Positions 42,458-50,687 of a stretch of DNA of 64,000 bases are shown here, one piece after another. The stretch is from Bauldia sp. (GTDB taxonomy: Bacteria > Pseudomonadota > Alphaproteobacteria > Rhizobiales > Kaistiaceae). Location: assembly GCA_028284325.1 (NCBI GenBank), contig JANQRX010000001.1, forward strand, positions 124,001-188,000. The letters run 5' to 3'. A model generated the notes under the pieces. That model saw only the letters and a program-made list of their open reading frames with translations, was not told where the DNA came from and searched no databases. Both the position numbers and the translations under genes were made by a program. Numbering within the stretch: position 1 is the stretch's first letter; every line of letters begins with the position of its first letter.

Positions 42458-43372
42458 ATGACACCTGACAACCGCCCAAACGACAGGCAGCAACGGGACC
42501 GGCGCGTGGTCTCGTCACGGCTCGCGACGCTTCTCCTGCTCTTGCCGGCGCTGGGGCTCTGCGCGGTGTTCATCTTTATTCCCGCGACGCTCGCCATCGC
42601 CGGATCGCTGTTCGAGATCGGCATTTCGTTTTCGAACTGGCGGTTCGTTGGCTTCGACAACTACGTGCGCGTGTTCAACGACGCCGTGTTCTGGATCGCG
42701 CTCCGCAACAACCTGATCATCGTCGTCGGCTCGATCGTCCTCCAGGTTGGCGGCGGAACGTTGCTGGCCACGCTGCTGGATCGCGGTCTGCCGCGCTACT
42801 CGACCGTCTACCGGACCATCATCTTCGCGCCGATGGTGATTTCCACGGTGGCGATCGCGCTGATCTGGCTGATGATCCTGGATCCCAACACCGGCGCGCT
42901 GGTGGCCGCCATGAGGGTCGTCGGTTTCCCCATGCCGCGCCTCGGCTGGCTCGGCGATCCCAACATCGCGATCTGGACGATCCTGGTCATCGCGGCGTGG
43001 CAATACACCGGCTTCATGATGGTCCTGATCCTGGCCGGTCTGCAGGGCATCTCCAGGGACCTCTACGAGGCCGCGGCGCTCGACGGCGCGAAGGGGATGC
43101 GCGCCTTCTGGTACATCACGCTGCCGTCGATCCGGAACGTGGTCCTCGTGGCGATCCTGATCACCACGATCGGCGGCATCAAGGTGTTCGACCTGGTGTT
43201 CGCGACCACCCAGGGCGGTCCGGCCAACTCGACCCAGGTGCTGGGCACCTACATCTATCTGCAGGCTTTCAACCTCGGCAACATGGGCTACGCCAACGCG
43301 ATTTCGGTGGTGCTGCTCGTCTTCGCCGTGATCCTGGGCTGGGCGCAGCTCAGGGCGACCCGGCGGGCCTGA
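42458..43372 (+). CDS. Carbohydrate ABC transporter permease, MalF/UgpA type
   Basis: This 304-residue membrane protein has six predicted helices, starting LATLLLLLPALGLCAVFIFI. The EAA loop is LYEAAALDGAKGMRAFWYIT followed by LPSIRN. The late segment KVFDLVFATTQGGPANSTQV is typical of UgpA/MalF. Its partner starts 2 nt downstream at 43375. Together with the ATPase at 44204 it makes a complete importer for the LacI-controlled locus. Confidence 0.93.
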   Translation: MTPDNRPNDRQQRDRRVVSSRLATLLLLLPALGLCAVFIFIPATLAIAGSLFEIGISFSNWRFVGFDNYVRVFNDAVFWIALRNNLIIVVGSIVLQVGGGTLLATLLDRGLPRYSTVYRTIIFAPMVISTVAIALIWLMILDPNTGALVAAMRVVGFPMPRLGWLGDPNIAIWTILVIAAWQYTGFMMVLILAGLQGISRDLYEAAALDGAKGMRAFWYITLPSIRNVVLVAILITTIGGIKVFDLVFATTQGGPANSTQVLGTYIYLQAFNLGNMGYANAISVVLLVFAVILGWAQLRATRRA

Positions 43373-43374
43373 CG

Positions 43375-44196
43375 ATGAGCAACCGGGCCACCCTTCTCCT
43401 TGGCGTGTCGTACGGCTTCATGTCGCTGTGGAGCCTGTTCGTGATGGCGCCGGTGGCCCTCATGCTGGCCGCCGCCTTCAAGTCGAAGCGGGCGATCTTC
43501 CTCGATCCGCTCGGCTTTCCCGACAACCTCAACTTCGATGCCTTCCAGCGCGCCTGGGACACCGGCATGAACGTGTTCCTGCTCAACTCCGCTATCGTGA
43601 CCGTCGCATCCGTCGCGGTCATCGTGTTGTGCAGCGGCATGGCGGCCTATGTGCTGGCGCGCTCGCCGAGCCGCATGATGCAGCTCATCTATCTCCTGAT
43701 CGTGGCCGGCTTCGCGGTGCCCGTGCAGGCGGTGCTGGTGCCGTTGTTCCAGATGATCTCGGCGGCCGGGCTGCTCAACTCGCGGCTGGCCATTATCCTG
43801 CCCTACGCCGCCTACGGCATCCCGTTCACGACCATCCTGTTCTACGCCTTCTTCCTCGATTTCCCCCGTGAGCTGGAAGAGGCGGCCCGCCTCGACGGAT
43901 GCGGCAAGATCTCCATCTTCTTCCGCATCATCGTCCCGCTGTCCGGGCCGGCTATCGCCAGCGCCGCGATCTTCCAGACCGTGTTCATCTGGAACGAGTT
44001 CGTGCTGGCGCTGCTCATGCTCACCTCGCCGTCGCTGAAGACGCTGCCGGTCGGCATCCTGCAGCTCCAGGCCGAATGGACCGCCGACTGGCCGGCCATC
44101 ATGGCGGGTCTCTCGATCGCCGTCGTACCGGTGCTCATCATCTTCGTCGCCGCCCAGAAGTATTTCGTCCGCTCGCTCGCCGGACTCGGAAAGTAG
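43375..44196 (+). CDS. Carbohydrate ABC transporter permease, MalG/UgpE type
   Basis: This 273-residue membrane protein starts MSNRATLLLGVSYGFMSLWS. The EAA loop is ELEEAARLDGCGKISIFFRI followed by IVPLSGP, as in MalG-like subunits. Six hydrophobic helices are visible. ATG 43375 is chosen because the frame upstream overlaps the previous permease without membrane character. The ATPase gene follows after 7 nt. Confidence 0.93.
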   Translation: MSNRATLLLGVSYGFMSLWSLFVMAPVALMLAAAFKSKRAIFLDPLGFPDNLNFDAFQRAWDTGMNVFLLNSAIVTVASVAVIVLCSGMAAYVLARSPSRMMQLIYLLIVAGFAVPVQAVLVPLFQMISAAGLLNSRLAIILPYAAYGIPFTTILFYAFFLDFPRELEEAARLDGCGKISIFFRIIVPLSGPAIASAAIFQTVFIWNEFVLALLMLTSPSLKTLPVGILQLQAEWTADWPAIMAGLSIAVVPVLIIFVAAQKYFVRSLAGLGK

Positions 44197-44203
44197 GCAC
44201 GCC

Positions 44204-45346
44204 ATGTCCAGCCTCGAACTGAAAGACATCGTCAAGAACTACGGCGCGTTCGAAGCGCTCAAGGGCGTGAGCTGCGCGGTGGAACCGGGCGAGTTTGTCG
44301 TGCTGGTCGGCCCGTCCGGCTGCGGAAAGTCGACGCTGCTGCGGTCCATCGCCGGACTTGAGAGCATCTCGTCGGGCGAGATCGTCATCGGCGGCGCGGA
44401 TGTGGTCGGCCGCGAGCCGGCCGACCGGGGTGTGGCGATGGTGTTCCAGAACTACGCCCTCTACCCGCACATGACGGTGGCGCAGAACATGGGCTTCGCG
44501 CTCAAGATGGCCGGACGATCGCGGGGCGAGATCGACCAGGCCGTCAAGCGCGCCGCCGAGATCCTGCGCATCACGCCGCAGCTCGACCGCAAGCCGAAGG
44601 CGCTGTCCGGCGGACAGAAGCAGCGTGTCGCCATTGGCCGGGCCATTACCCGCTCACCGGATGTCTTCCTGTTCGACGAGCCGCTGTCGAACCTCGACGC
44701 GGCGCTGCGCTCGCAGATGCGCATCGAACTCGGCCGCCTGCACGACGAACTTCGCGCCACCATCATCTACGTGACCCACGACCAGACGGAGGCGATGACG
44801 CTCGCCGACCGGATCGTCGTCATGAACGACGGCCATTTCGCCCAGATCGGCTCCCCGCTGGAGCTCTACAATCGTCCCGCCAACCGGTTCGTGGCCGGCT
44901 TCCTCGGCTCTCCGCGCATGAATTTCTTCAATGCAGCGGTCGTGTCCGCCGATCCGGCGAACATCACCGTCAGGGTCGAGGGCGCCGGCGATGATCTGGT
45001 GTTGCCCAGGAACGGGGACGCGGCGCTGGAGGCGGGCGGGCGGATCATGATCGGTATCCGACCCGAGGCATTTGCGCTCGGGGCCGAGGACGGGCTGACC
45101 TTCGCCGGTATCGCGCGTGTGGTCGAGAACCTCGGGCGCGAGACCTTGTTGTATCTCGACTGCCCGGATCTCAAGACGGTCGATTCGGAGTCGCAGGAAG
45201 GTTACGTCGCCGTGCAGCAATCCAGCCAGTTCACGGGCCGGCACGGCGAACGGTTCAGTTTCGGCGTCAGCGCCGATGCATTTTTCGTGTTCGACGGGGA
45301 TGGAAACACCGTCCGGTTCCCGTCATCGACCATTTCAAGCCAGTAA
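44204..45346 (+). CDS. Carbohydrate ABC transporter ATP-binding protein, UgpC/MsmX type
   Basis: This 380-residue ATPase has Walker A LVGPSGCGKSTLL, Q-loop MVFQNYALYPHM, signature ALSGGQKQRVAIG, Walker B DVFLFDEPLSNLDA and H-loop VTHDQTEAMTLAD. A C-terminal TOBE/MalK-like regulatory domain follows (IMIGIRPEAFALGAEDGL). It energises the permease pair just upstream. MsmX/UgpC-type ATPases can serve several importers, so it might also power the ATPase-less transporter at 3993-7019. A glycosidase gene follows after 9 nt. Confidence 0.95.
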   Translation: MSSLELKDIVKNYGAFEALKGVSCAVEPGEFVVLVGPSGCGKSTLLRSIAGLESISSGEIVIGGADVVGREPADRGVAMVFQNYALYPHMTVAQNMGFALKMAGRSRGEIDQAVKRAAEILRITPQLDRKPKALSGGQKQRVAIGRAITRSPDVFLFDEPLSNLDAALRSQMRIELGRLHDELRATIIYVTHDQTEAMTLADRIVVMNDGHFAQIGSPLELYNRPANRFVAGFLGSPRMNFFNAAVVSADPANITVRVEGAGDDLVLPRNGDAALEAGGRIMIGIRPEAFALGAEDGLTFAGIARVVENLGRETLLYLDCPDLKTVDSESQEGYVAVQQSSQFTGRHGERFSFGVSADAFFVFDGDGNTVRFPSSTISSQ

Positions 45347-45355
45347 GGAAAGACC

Positions 45356-47371
45356 ATGCGCTTCCGGCAGATTCACCTCGATTTCCACACCTCCGGTCTC
45401 ATCCCGGGGATCGGCAGCCGATTCGACGGCCCCGCCTTCGCCAAGGCCTTCAAGGACGCTCACATCGACAGCGTGAACCTGTTCTCCAAGTGTCATCACG
45501 GCTACTCCTACCACCCCACCAAGGTCGGCGCGCCGCATCCCCATCTCGAGATCGACCTCCTGGGGCAGCAGATCGAGGCGTTGCAGGCCGTCGGCATCAA
45601 GACGCCGATCTATGTGTCCGCCGCGTGGGACGAGTATGCCGCGCACACCCATCCGGAATGGCGAATCGTGGCGCCGGACGGGACGCTGCCCCGCTACTTC
45701 GCCTCGGCCAACGGCGCCGGCTGGGCGTTCATGGACTTCTCCACCCCCTATCTCGACTATCTGTGCCGCCAGATCGACGAGGCGATGAAGGCCTATTCCC
45801 GCGGCGACGGCATGTGGATCGACATCTGCTGGCAGCCGCTGTCGGTTTCGGCCAACGCCCGCGACCAGATGGAGGCGGACGGGCTCGACTGGACGAACCC
45901 CGGCGATCAGGCGCGCTTCACCAGCATGGCGACCGAGAAGTTCTTCGATGCCGTCACCGACACGGTGAAGAAGAACGACCCCAACTGCCCGCTGTTCTTC
46001 AATACGGGCCACATCAAGCGGGGGATGCGGCAGCACTACTACGATCACTACACGCACCTCGAGATCGAGTCGCTACCGACGGGGGGGTGGGGCTACGATC
46101 ACTTCCCCTTGAGCGCCCGCTACGCCGAGCCGACCGGCCTCGACTACCTCGGCATGACCGGGAAGTTCCATTGGCTGTGGGGCGAGATCGGCGGCTACAA
46201 GAAGCCGGACGCCCTGCTTTATGAATGCGGCGCCATGCTCGCCCACGGCGCGCATTGCTGCGTCGGCGACCACCTCCACCCGACCGGCGCCATCGACCCG
46301 TCGACCATGCGCGTGATCGCGCCGGCCTACGCGTGGGTCGAGGAGCGCGAGGCGTGGGCGGTCGGCTCCACCAACCGCGCGGAGATCGCGCTGCTCAGCG
46401 AATCGGCGTCGCTCCGCCCGCAGGTCGGCCAGCGCATACGTGCCGAAGAGCCGGTCGACGAGGGCGCAACGCGTGTCCTCCTGGAAGGCCAGTTCACGTT
46501 CGACGTGCTTGATCTGGAGAGCGACTTCTCGGGCTATGCGCTGCTCATCCTGCCGGACAGCGTCGCTGTCGACGAAGAGTTGAAGTCAAAGATCGACGCC
46601 TACGTCGCCGAAGGCGGCAAGGTACTGCTGACCGGCAAGAGCGGCATCGGCGACGACGGCTTCATCTGGGACGTTGGCGCGACCTGGGCGGGCACCTCGG
46701 CGATGGCCGGCGGCGACTACATGCTGCCGATCGCGCCTCTTCGCGCCGAGGGCGTCGACGACCCGCTGTTCCTCTACGTCCCGACCGAGCAGATCTCGGT
46801 CACCGACGGGACGTCGCTGGGCGAGGTGTACGAGCCCTACCTGGACCGCACGGCGCGCCATTTCTCGGGCCATATCAACGCGCCGAGCCGTCCTGATCCC
46901 AACGGTTACGCGGCGGGCGTGCAGAAGGGGGCGTTCACCTATCTCGCCGCACCGATCTTCACGGCCTACCGGCGTGTCGGCGCGGTCGCCATGCTGGAGG
47001 TCGCGTCCGCGGCCATCCGGTTCGCGCTGGGGCGGGACAAGATGATCCGCACGTCCCTGCCGACCGCCGGCCGCGCGACGGTGCGGCGCCAGGCCCACGA
47101 GAACCGGGACATCGTCCATCTGCTCTACGCCACGCCGGTTCTGCGCGGCAACCTCCGCGATCGCAATGTCGAGCCGATCCAGGATCTGGTGACGCTTCCG
47201 GACACCGACGTGACGGTTGCCGTGGACAATCCCGTGGCCGCGGTGCAACTGGTGCCGGAGAACGAGGATATTGCGTTTGAGCAGGCGGACGGTACGGTGA
47301 CCTTCACCGTGCCGAAGCTGCGCGGACATCAGATGGTGGAAATCACCTACGAAGCGCCGACGGGACAATGA
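45356..47371 (+). CDS. Predicted glycoside hydrolase, GHL6/GH151-like with beta-galactosidase trimerisation-like domain
   Basis: This 671-residue cytoplasmic protein (no signal peptide) starts MRFRQIHLDFHTSGLIPGIG. The N-terminal TIM barrel (residues about 1-340) contains SVNLFSKCHHGYSYHPTKVG, GDGMWIDICWQPLSVSANAR and GYDHFPLSARYAEPTGLDYL. This resembles the hypothetical-glycosyl-hydrolase-6 family, related to GH151 alpha-L-fucosidases. A middle domain with LILPDSVAVDEELKSKIDAY and EGGKVLLTGKSG matches the beta-galactosidase trimerisation/glutamine-amidotransferase-like fold. A beta-rich C-terminus follows. It would cleave the imported oligosaccharide inside the cell. A fucoside or galactoside is a reasonable guess from the family, not proven. 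It ends the core of the LacI-controlled operon. Confidence 0.75.
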   Translation: MRFRQIHLDFHTSGLIPGIGSRFDGPAFAKAFKDAHIDSVNLFSKCHHGYSYHPTKVGAPHPHLEIDLLGQQIEALQAVGIKTPIYVSAAWDEYAAHTHPEWRIVAPDGTLPRYFASANGAGWAFMDFSTPYLDYLCRQIDEAMKAYSRGDGMWIDICWQPLSVSANARDQMEADGLDWTNPGDQARFTSMATEKFFDAVTDTVKKNDPNCPLFFNTGHIKRGMRQHYYDHYTHLEIESLPTGGWGYDHFPLSARYAEPTGLDYLGMTGKFHWLWGEIGGYKKPDALLYECGAMLAHGAHCCVGDHLHPTGAIDPSTMRVIAPAYAWVEEREAWAVGSTNRAEIALLSESASLRPQVGQRIRAEEPVDEGATRVLLEGQFTFDVLDLESDFSGYALLILPDSVAVDEELKSKIDAYVAEGGKVLLTGKSGIGDDGFIWDVGATWAGTSAMAGGDYMLPIAPLRAEGVDDPLFLYVPTEQISVTDGTSLGEVYEPYLDRTARHFSGHINAPSRPDPNGYAAGVQKGAFTYLAAPIFTAYRRVGAVAMLEVASAAIRFALGRDKMIRTSLPTAGRATVRRQAHENRDIVHLLYATPVLRGNLRDRNVEPIQDLVTLPDTDVTVAVDNPVAAVQLVPENEDIAFEQADGTVTFTVPKLRGHQMVEITYEAPTGQ

Positions 47372-47425
47372 TGATGCATGCGACTTGTCCAGGTCTGCCT
47401 CGGACAACAAGGACAAGATTGCTGC

Positions 47426-48826
47426 ATGTTTGCCAACCCATCGCGTGGCGTAACTGCAACCCGCCGGCTCGTCGTCGGCCTTCTTTTCTCGCTTCTGATC
47501 GCCCTTGCGGTCGCCGTCGAAGGGGGAGAGGCCGCCGCTGACGAGAACGTTCGCGACGTTCAACAGATACTCAACAGCCTTGGATACGATGCCGGTCCTC
47601 TGGACGGCGCCTGGGGGCGGCGTACCGGGACCGCCCTGGCGGCCTATGCCGCCAAAGAAGGCGTCGCCTTCGAGGGCCAACTCTCCAATGAGATTCACGC
47701 GGCGATGGTCGAGGCTCATCGAGGCTTCCTGACCGGGCGGCGTCACCTCGACGCGGCCCTGCGATTGCCGTCGCTTGAGATGTTCCCGCTGGAAAACGAA
47801 CAATGCGTGATGCTGGGAACGAATCTCAGCACGACGCCCGTCTACTACCGGACAGTCGACCGCGACGTTCACGGCAGCGATCGGATTCAGGGATTTGTGG
47901 ATGCCGTCGGCTTCGCTGTCGGCGCTCATCTGGGTCACGCCTCGCGACGCTCGCCGGCACATAAGTCGGGCCGGTCTGACAGAAGCCTTCGGGCGTTGGC
48001 GTCGCATCTGGAGGCGGCCGCGAGGGACGAAGCCTTCACCGAACTGAGTTTCGGCGGGCGAGGTCCCAATCCCGCACATTGGGTCTCGGCGCTTCTGCAC
48101 AACGTTGCGTTGTTCGTGCACTACGCCGACCGCCGCGACCTTTGGCAGCCCGGGCAGCGGGACCTGATCGTCGCATGGGGTAACCGGCTCTACGACACAT
48201 CCCATCGCGTCGCCGGCCCGGGCCGCGGGCGGATCGACCGATCCGGGCTTTGGCATGACACCGCAGGCCTGCAGGCGATGAGTTACGTCACCTGGGGGAT
48301 AGCGACATCAAATGTGGACGCGCTCAGCGAAGGTGTTGAAGAATGGTTCAAGCTGCATCGGCTTATCCAGTCCGACGGTGGCATGAAGACCTTTCTCAAC
48401 GGTGGGCGTTGGCAGGACGCCGGCGGGCGTGAGAACAACGACTTCTACTATGACAACGTTCTGGGCTTCATGGTTGTTGCCGCAACGGCCCTGCAGAGCG
48501 TTGGTGTCGATGTGTTCAGTCAGCCGAGCAACGGAGCCACGCTGCACGACGCTGTTCGCTGGAAGATCCTCTTCAGCACCGATTGGCAGCAGCTTGCGGG
48601 CGTAACGCGCGAACCGGTCTACGACAACCACAATGGCCGCCGGCGGTACTGGCAGCATTCGTCGGCTGGCGGCAACTGGGGCTGGACGGAAGCCTACCTT
48701 CACGCGTTTCCGGCGGCCGAGATAGCGGCGAGGATTCGCGCCCGGAACAACGAGGTCGTGGGTATGCGGTCCTATGGTTCGACGACGATGGGCCCGATGT
48801 CGTGTCTCTTCGGCGTGCATCGCTAG
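47426..48826 (+). CDS. Secreted protein with peptidoglycan-binding and alginate-lyase-like domains
   Basis: This 466-residue protein has a signal sequence (RLVVGLLFSLLIALAVAVEG). A PG_binding_1 domain follows (VRDVQQILNSLGYDAGPLDG, AWGRRTGTALAAYAAKEG), then an all-alpha domain resembling alginate-lyase (PL5-like) toroids: HWVSALLHNVALFVHYADRR, WHDTAGLQAMSYVTWGIATS and NNDFYYDNVLGFMVVAATAL. Lyases of this fold cleave uronic-acid polysaccharides by beta-elimination. Peptidoglycan binding would hold it in the periplasm. ATG 47426 is chosen because the signal sequence then sits near the N-terminus; an ATG at 47378 would add 16 residues. It lies 54 nt after the glycosidase gene. The lyase assignment is moderate. 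Confidence 0.65.
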   Translation: MFANPSRGVTATRRLVVGLLFSLLIALAVAVEGGEAAADENVRDVQQILNSLGYDAGPLDGAWGRRTGTALAAYAAKEGVAFEGQLSNEIHAAMVEAHRGFLTGRRHLDAALRLPSLEMFPLENEQCVMLGTNLSTTPVYYRTVDRDVHGSDRIQGFVDAVGFAVGAHLGHASRRSPAHKSGRSDRSLRALASHLEAAARDEAFTELSFGGRGPNPAHWVSALLHNVALFVHYADRRDLWQPGQRDLIVAWGNRLYDTSHRVAGPGRGRIDRSGLWHDTAGLQAMSYVTWGIATSNVDALSEGVEEWFKLHRLIQSDGGMKTFLNGGRWQDAGGRENNDFYYDNVLGFMVVAATALQSVGVDVFSQPSNGATLHDAVRWKILFSTDWQQLAGVTREPVYDNHNGRRRYWQHSSAGGNWGWTEAYLHAFPAAEIAARIRARNNEVVGMRSYGSTTMGPMSCLFGVHR

Positions 48827-48830
48827 GAGG

Positions 48831-48860
48831 CGATCGGCTCACGCCTCGCTAGGCCGATCG
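48831..48860. terminator. Bidirectional terminator-like hairpin
   Basis: CGATCGGC (48831-48838) pairs with GCCGATCG (48853-48860) around a 14-nt loop, between two convergent genes whose stops are at 48826 and 48865. The site could end transcription from both sides; no long U-run is present. Confidence 0.4.
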
Positions 48861-48864
48861 CGGA

Positions 48865-49752
48865 TCAGGCGCTGCGCCGTGTGACGGGGTCGAGCTCGTC
48901 ACGCAGCCAGTCGCCGACGATGCTCATCGACAGCGTCGTCAGGAAGATCACCACGCCGGGCGCGACCGCGATCCACCAGGCGTTGAGCAGGTAGTCGCGG
49001 CCGTAGCTCAGAAGGTTGCCGAGCGAGGCGTTCGGGGGCTGGATGCCGACACCGAGGAAGCTCATCGACGTTTCCAGGATCACGGTCTCGGGAAAGTTGA
49101 TCGACATCTGGACGATCAGGCCCGCAAAGATGTTCGGCAGGATGTGCCGCAGATAGACCCGGAGCGTGCCGCCGCCCAACAGGCGGACCGACAGTGCGTA
49201 GCCGTGATTGACGGCCGAGAGCGTCATGCCGCGTGTGATCCTGGCGTATTTCTCCCATCCCTGGAAGCCGATCAGCAGGATGAACAGGAGCATGTTGCCG
49301 GTGCCGGTGACCGCCAGCACCGCAAGCGCGATGATGACGAACGGCATCGACGCCTGGAAGTCGACGAACACCATCACCAGGTCGTCGACCCAGCCCCGAA
49401 AGCGTGCCGCGACGAAGCCGATCGTGACACCGATGATCGCCCCGATCACGGTACCGAAGATCGCGACCAGCATCGATAGTTGAACCGCCATCACCAGGCG
49501 GCTGGCGAGGTCGCGGCCGAGGTGATCGGTGCCCAGCAGGTGGAAGCCCCGCGCACTCCATGACGGCGGCGCGAGGCGGGCGAGAAGGTCGATCTCCTGG
49601 TAGTCCATGGGCGCGACCCACGGCGCAAAGATCGCGACGATGAGGATGAACAGGAGCCAGATGAGCGCCAGCAGCACCAGCGGCGACTTGGCGGCGCTTG
49701 CGAGCAGCGTCGCCAGCGGGCCGCGTCCGGCGGGTGCGGTCGCGTCGCTCAT
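48865..49752 (-). CDS. Peptide-type ABC transporter permease, DppC family
   Basis: This 295-residue membrane protein begins MSDATAPAGRGPLATLLASA, then helix LVLLALIWLLFILIVAIFAP and the family-typical HLLGTDHLGRDLASRLVMAV. Other segments are the EAA-like YALSVRLLGGGTLRVYLRHI followed by LPNIFAGLIVQ, and ETSMSFLGVGIQPPNASLGN. These match DppC/OppC/NikC permeases. The ATG overlaps the DppB-like gene stop (ATGA). It is the last gene of a five-gene operon and is convergent with the lyase gene. Confidence 0.95.
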   Translation of the reverse strand: MSDATAPAGRGPLATLLASAAKSPLVLLALIWLLFILIVAIFAPWVAPMDYQEIDLLARLAPPSWSARGFHLLGTDHLGRDLASRLVMAVQLSMLVAIFGTVIGAIIGVTIGFVAARFRGWVDDLVMVFVDFQASMPFVIIALAVLAVTGTGNMLLFILLIGFQGWEKYARITRGMTLSAVNHGYALSVRLLGGGTLRVYLRHILPNIFAGLIVQMSINFPETVILETSMSFLGVGIQPPNASLGNLLSYGRDYLLNAWWIAVAPGVVIFLTTLSMSIVGDWLRDELDPVTRRSA

Positions 49753-50687
49753 TGTCTTTCCCCGCTCGACCCGAAGCGAATGCGCGGATCGATCACGAAG
49801 TAGGCGAGGTCGACGAGGAGGTTCGCGACGATCATCGTCGCCGCGATCATCATGACGCCGGCCTGCACGACCGCCAGGTCGCGCGCCGTCACCGAGGTGA
49901 TGAGCAGCCGCCCGACGCCGGGCCAGGAGAAGATGGTCTCGGTGACGATCGAGCCGGCAATCAGCGTCCCGATCATGAAACCGACGATGGTGATGGTGGG
50001 GATGGCCGCGTTCGGCAGCGCCACCCTGAGGACGACCTGGTGCAGGGGCATGCCGCGGGCAATGGCGGCGCGCACGTATTGCTTGCCGAGGACCTCCAGC
50101 AGCGACGATCGCACGAAGCGCGCGATCACGCCCGCGCCGGCGGTGCCCAGGGTGAAGACCGGCATGATCATCGACTTCAGGTCGCCGCTGCTTGCCGAAG
50201 GCAGCAGCCTCAGCCACACGGAGAAGACGAGGATGAGCAGGATGCCGAGGAAGAAGTTGGGCAGGCTGAAACCGCTCACCGAGATCGTCATGATGGTGCG
50301 GTCCGGCCATCGGTTCCGGCTGAGCGCGGCGATGATCCCGGCCGGCGCCCCGACCAGCAGCATGAAGGCGAAGCTGGTGATGGTGAGCTGGAGCGTCTTC
50401 GGTATGCGCTCCAGGATCTTGGCCGTCGCCGGCCGGCCGTCGAGGAACGACGTTCCGAGATCGCCGCGAGCGATGCCGGCCCAGTAGTCGACGTACTGTT
50501 TCCACAGCGGCTGGTTCAGCCCCCAGTCCTCGCGCATCTGCTCGATGATCGCCGGATCGGTATCGTCCGGCAGCATGGCCGAAACCGGATCGCCCGTGAC
50601 CCTGAGGACGATGAAGATGAAGGTCACGACCAGTGCCAGCGTCACCAGCGCGCGGAGCACCTTCTGGATCAGGTAGCCGGTGTTCAT
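49749..50687 (-). CDS. Peptide-type ABC transporter permease, DppB family
   Basis: This 312-residue membrane protein starts MNTGYLIQKVLRALVTLALV. It contains the typical FIFIVLRVTGDPVSAMLPDD loop, GTSFLDGRPATAKILERIPK and the EAA-like ARGMPLHQVVLRVALPNAAI. DppB/OppB permeases form the pore with DppC. It overlaps both neighbours by ATGA, implying strict coupling with the fused ATPase gene and the DppC gene. Confidence 0.95.
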   Translation of the reverse strand: MNTGYLIQKVLRALVTLALVVTFIFIVLRVTGDPVSAMLPDDTDPAIIEQMREDWGLNQPLWKQYVDYWAGIARGDLGTSFLDGRPATAKILERIPKTLQLTITSFAFMLLVGAPAGIIAALSRNRWPDRTIMTISVSGFSLPNFFLGILLILVFSVWLRLLPSASSGDLKSMIMPVFTLGTAGAGVIARFVRSSLLEVLGKQYVRAAIARGMPLHQVVLRVALPNAAIPTITIVGFMIGTLIAGSIVTETIFSWPGVGRLLITSVTARDLAVVQAGVMMIAATMIVANLLVDLAYFVIDPRIRFGSSGERQ

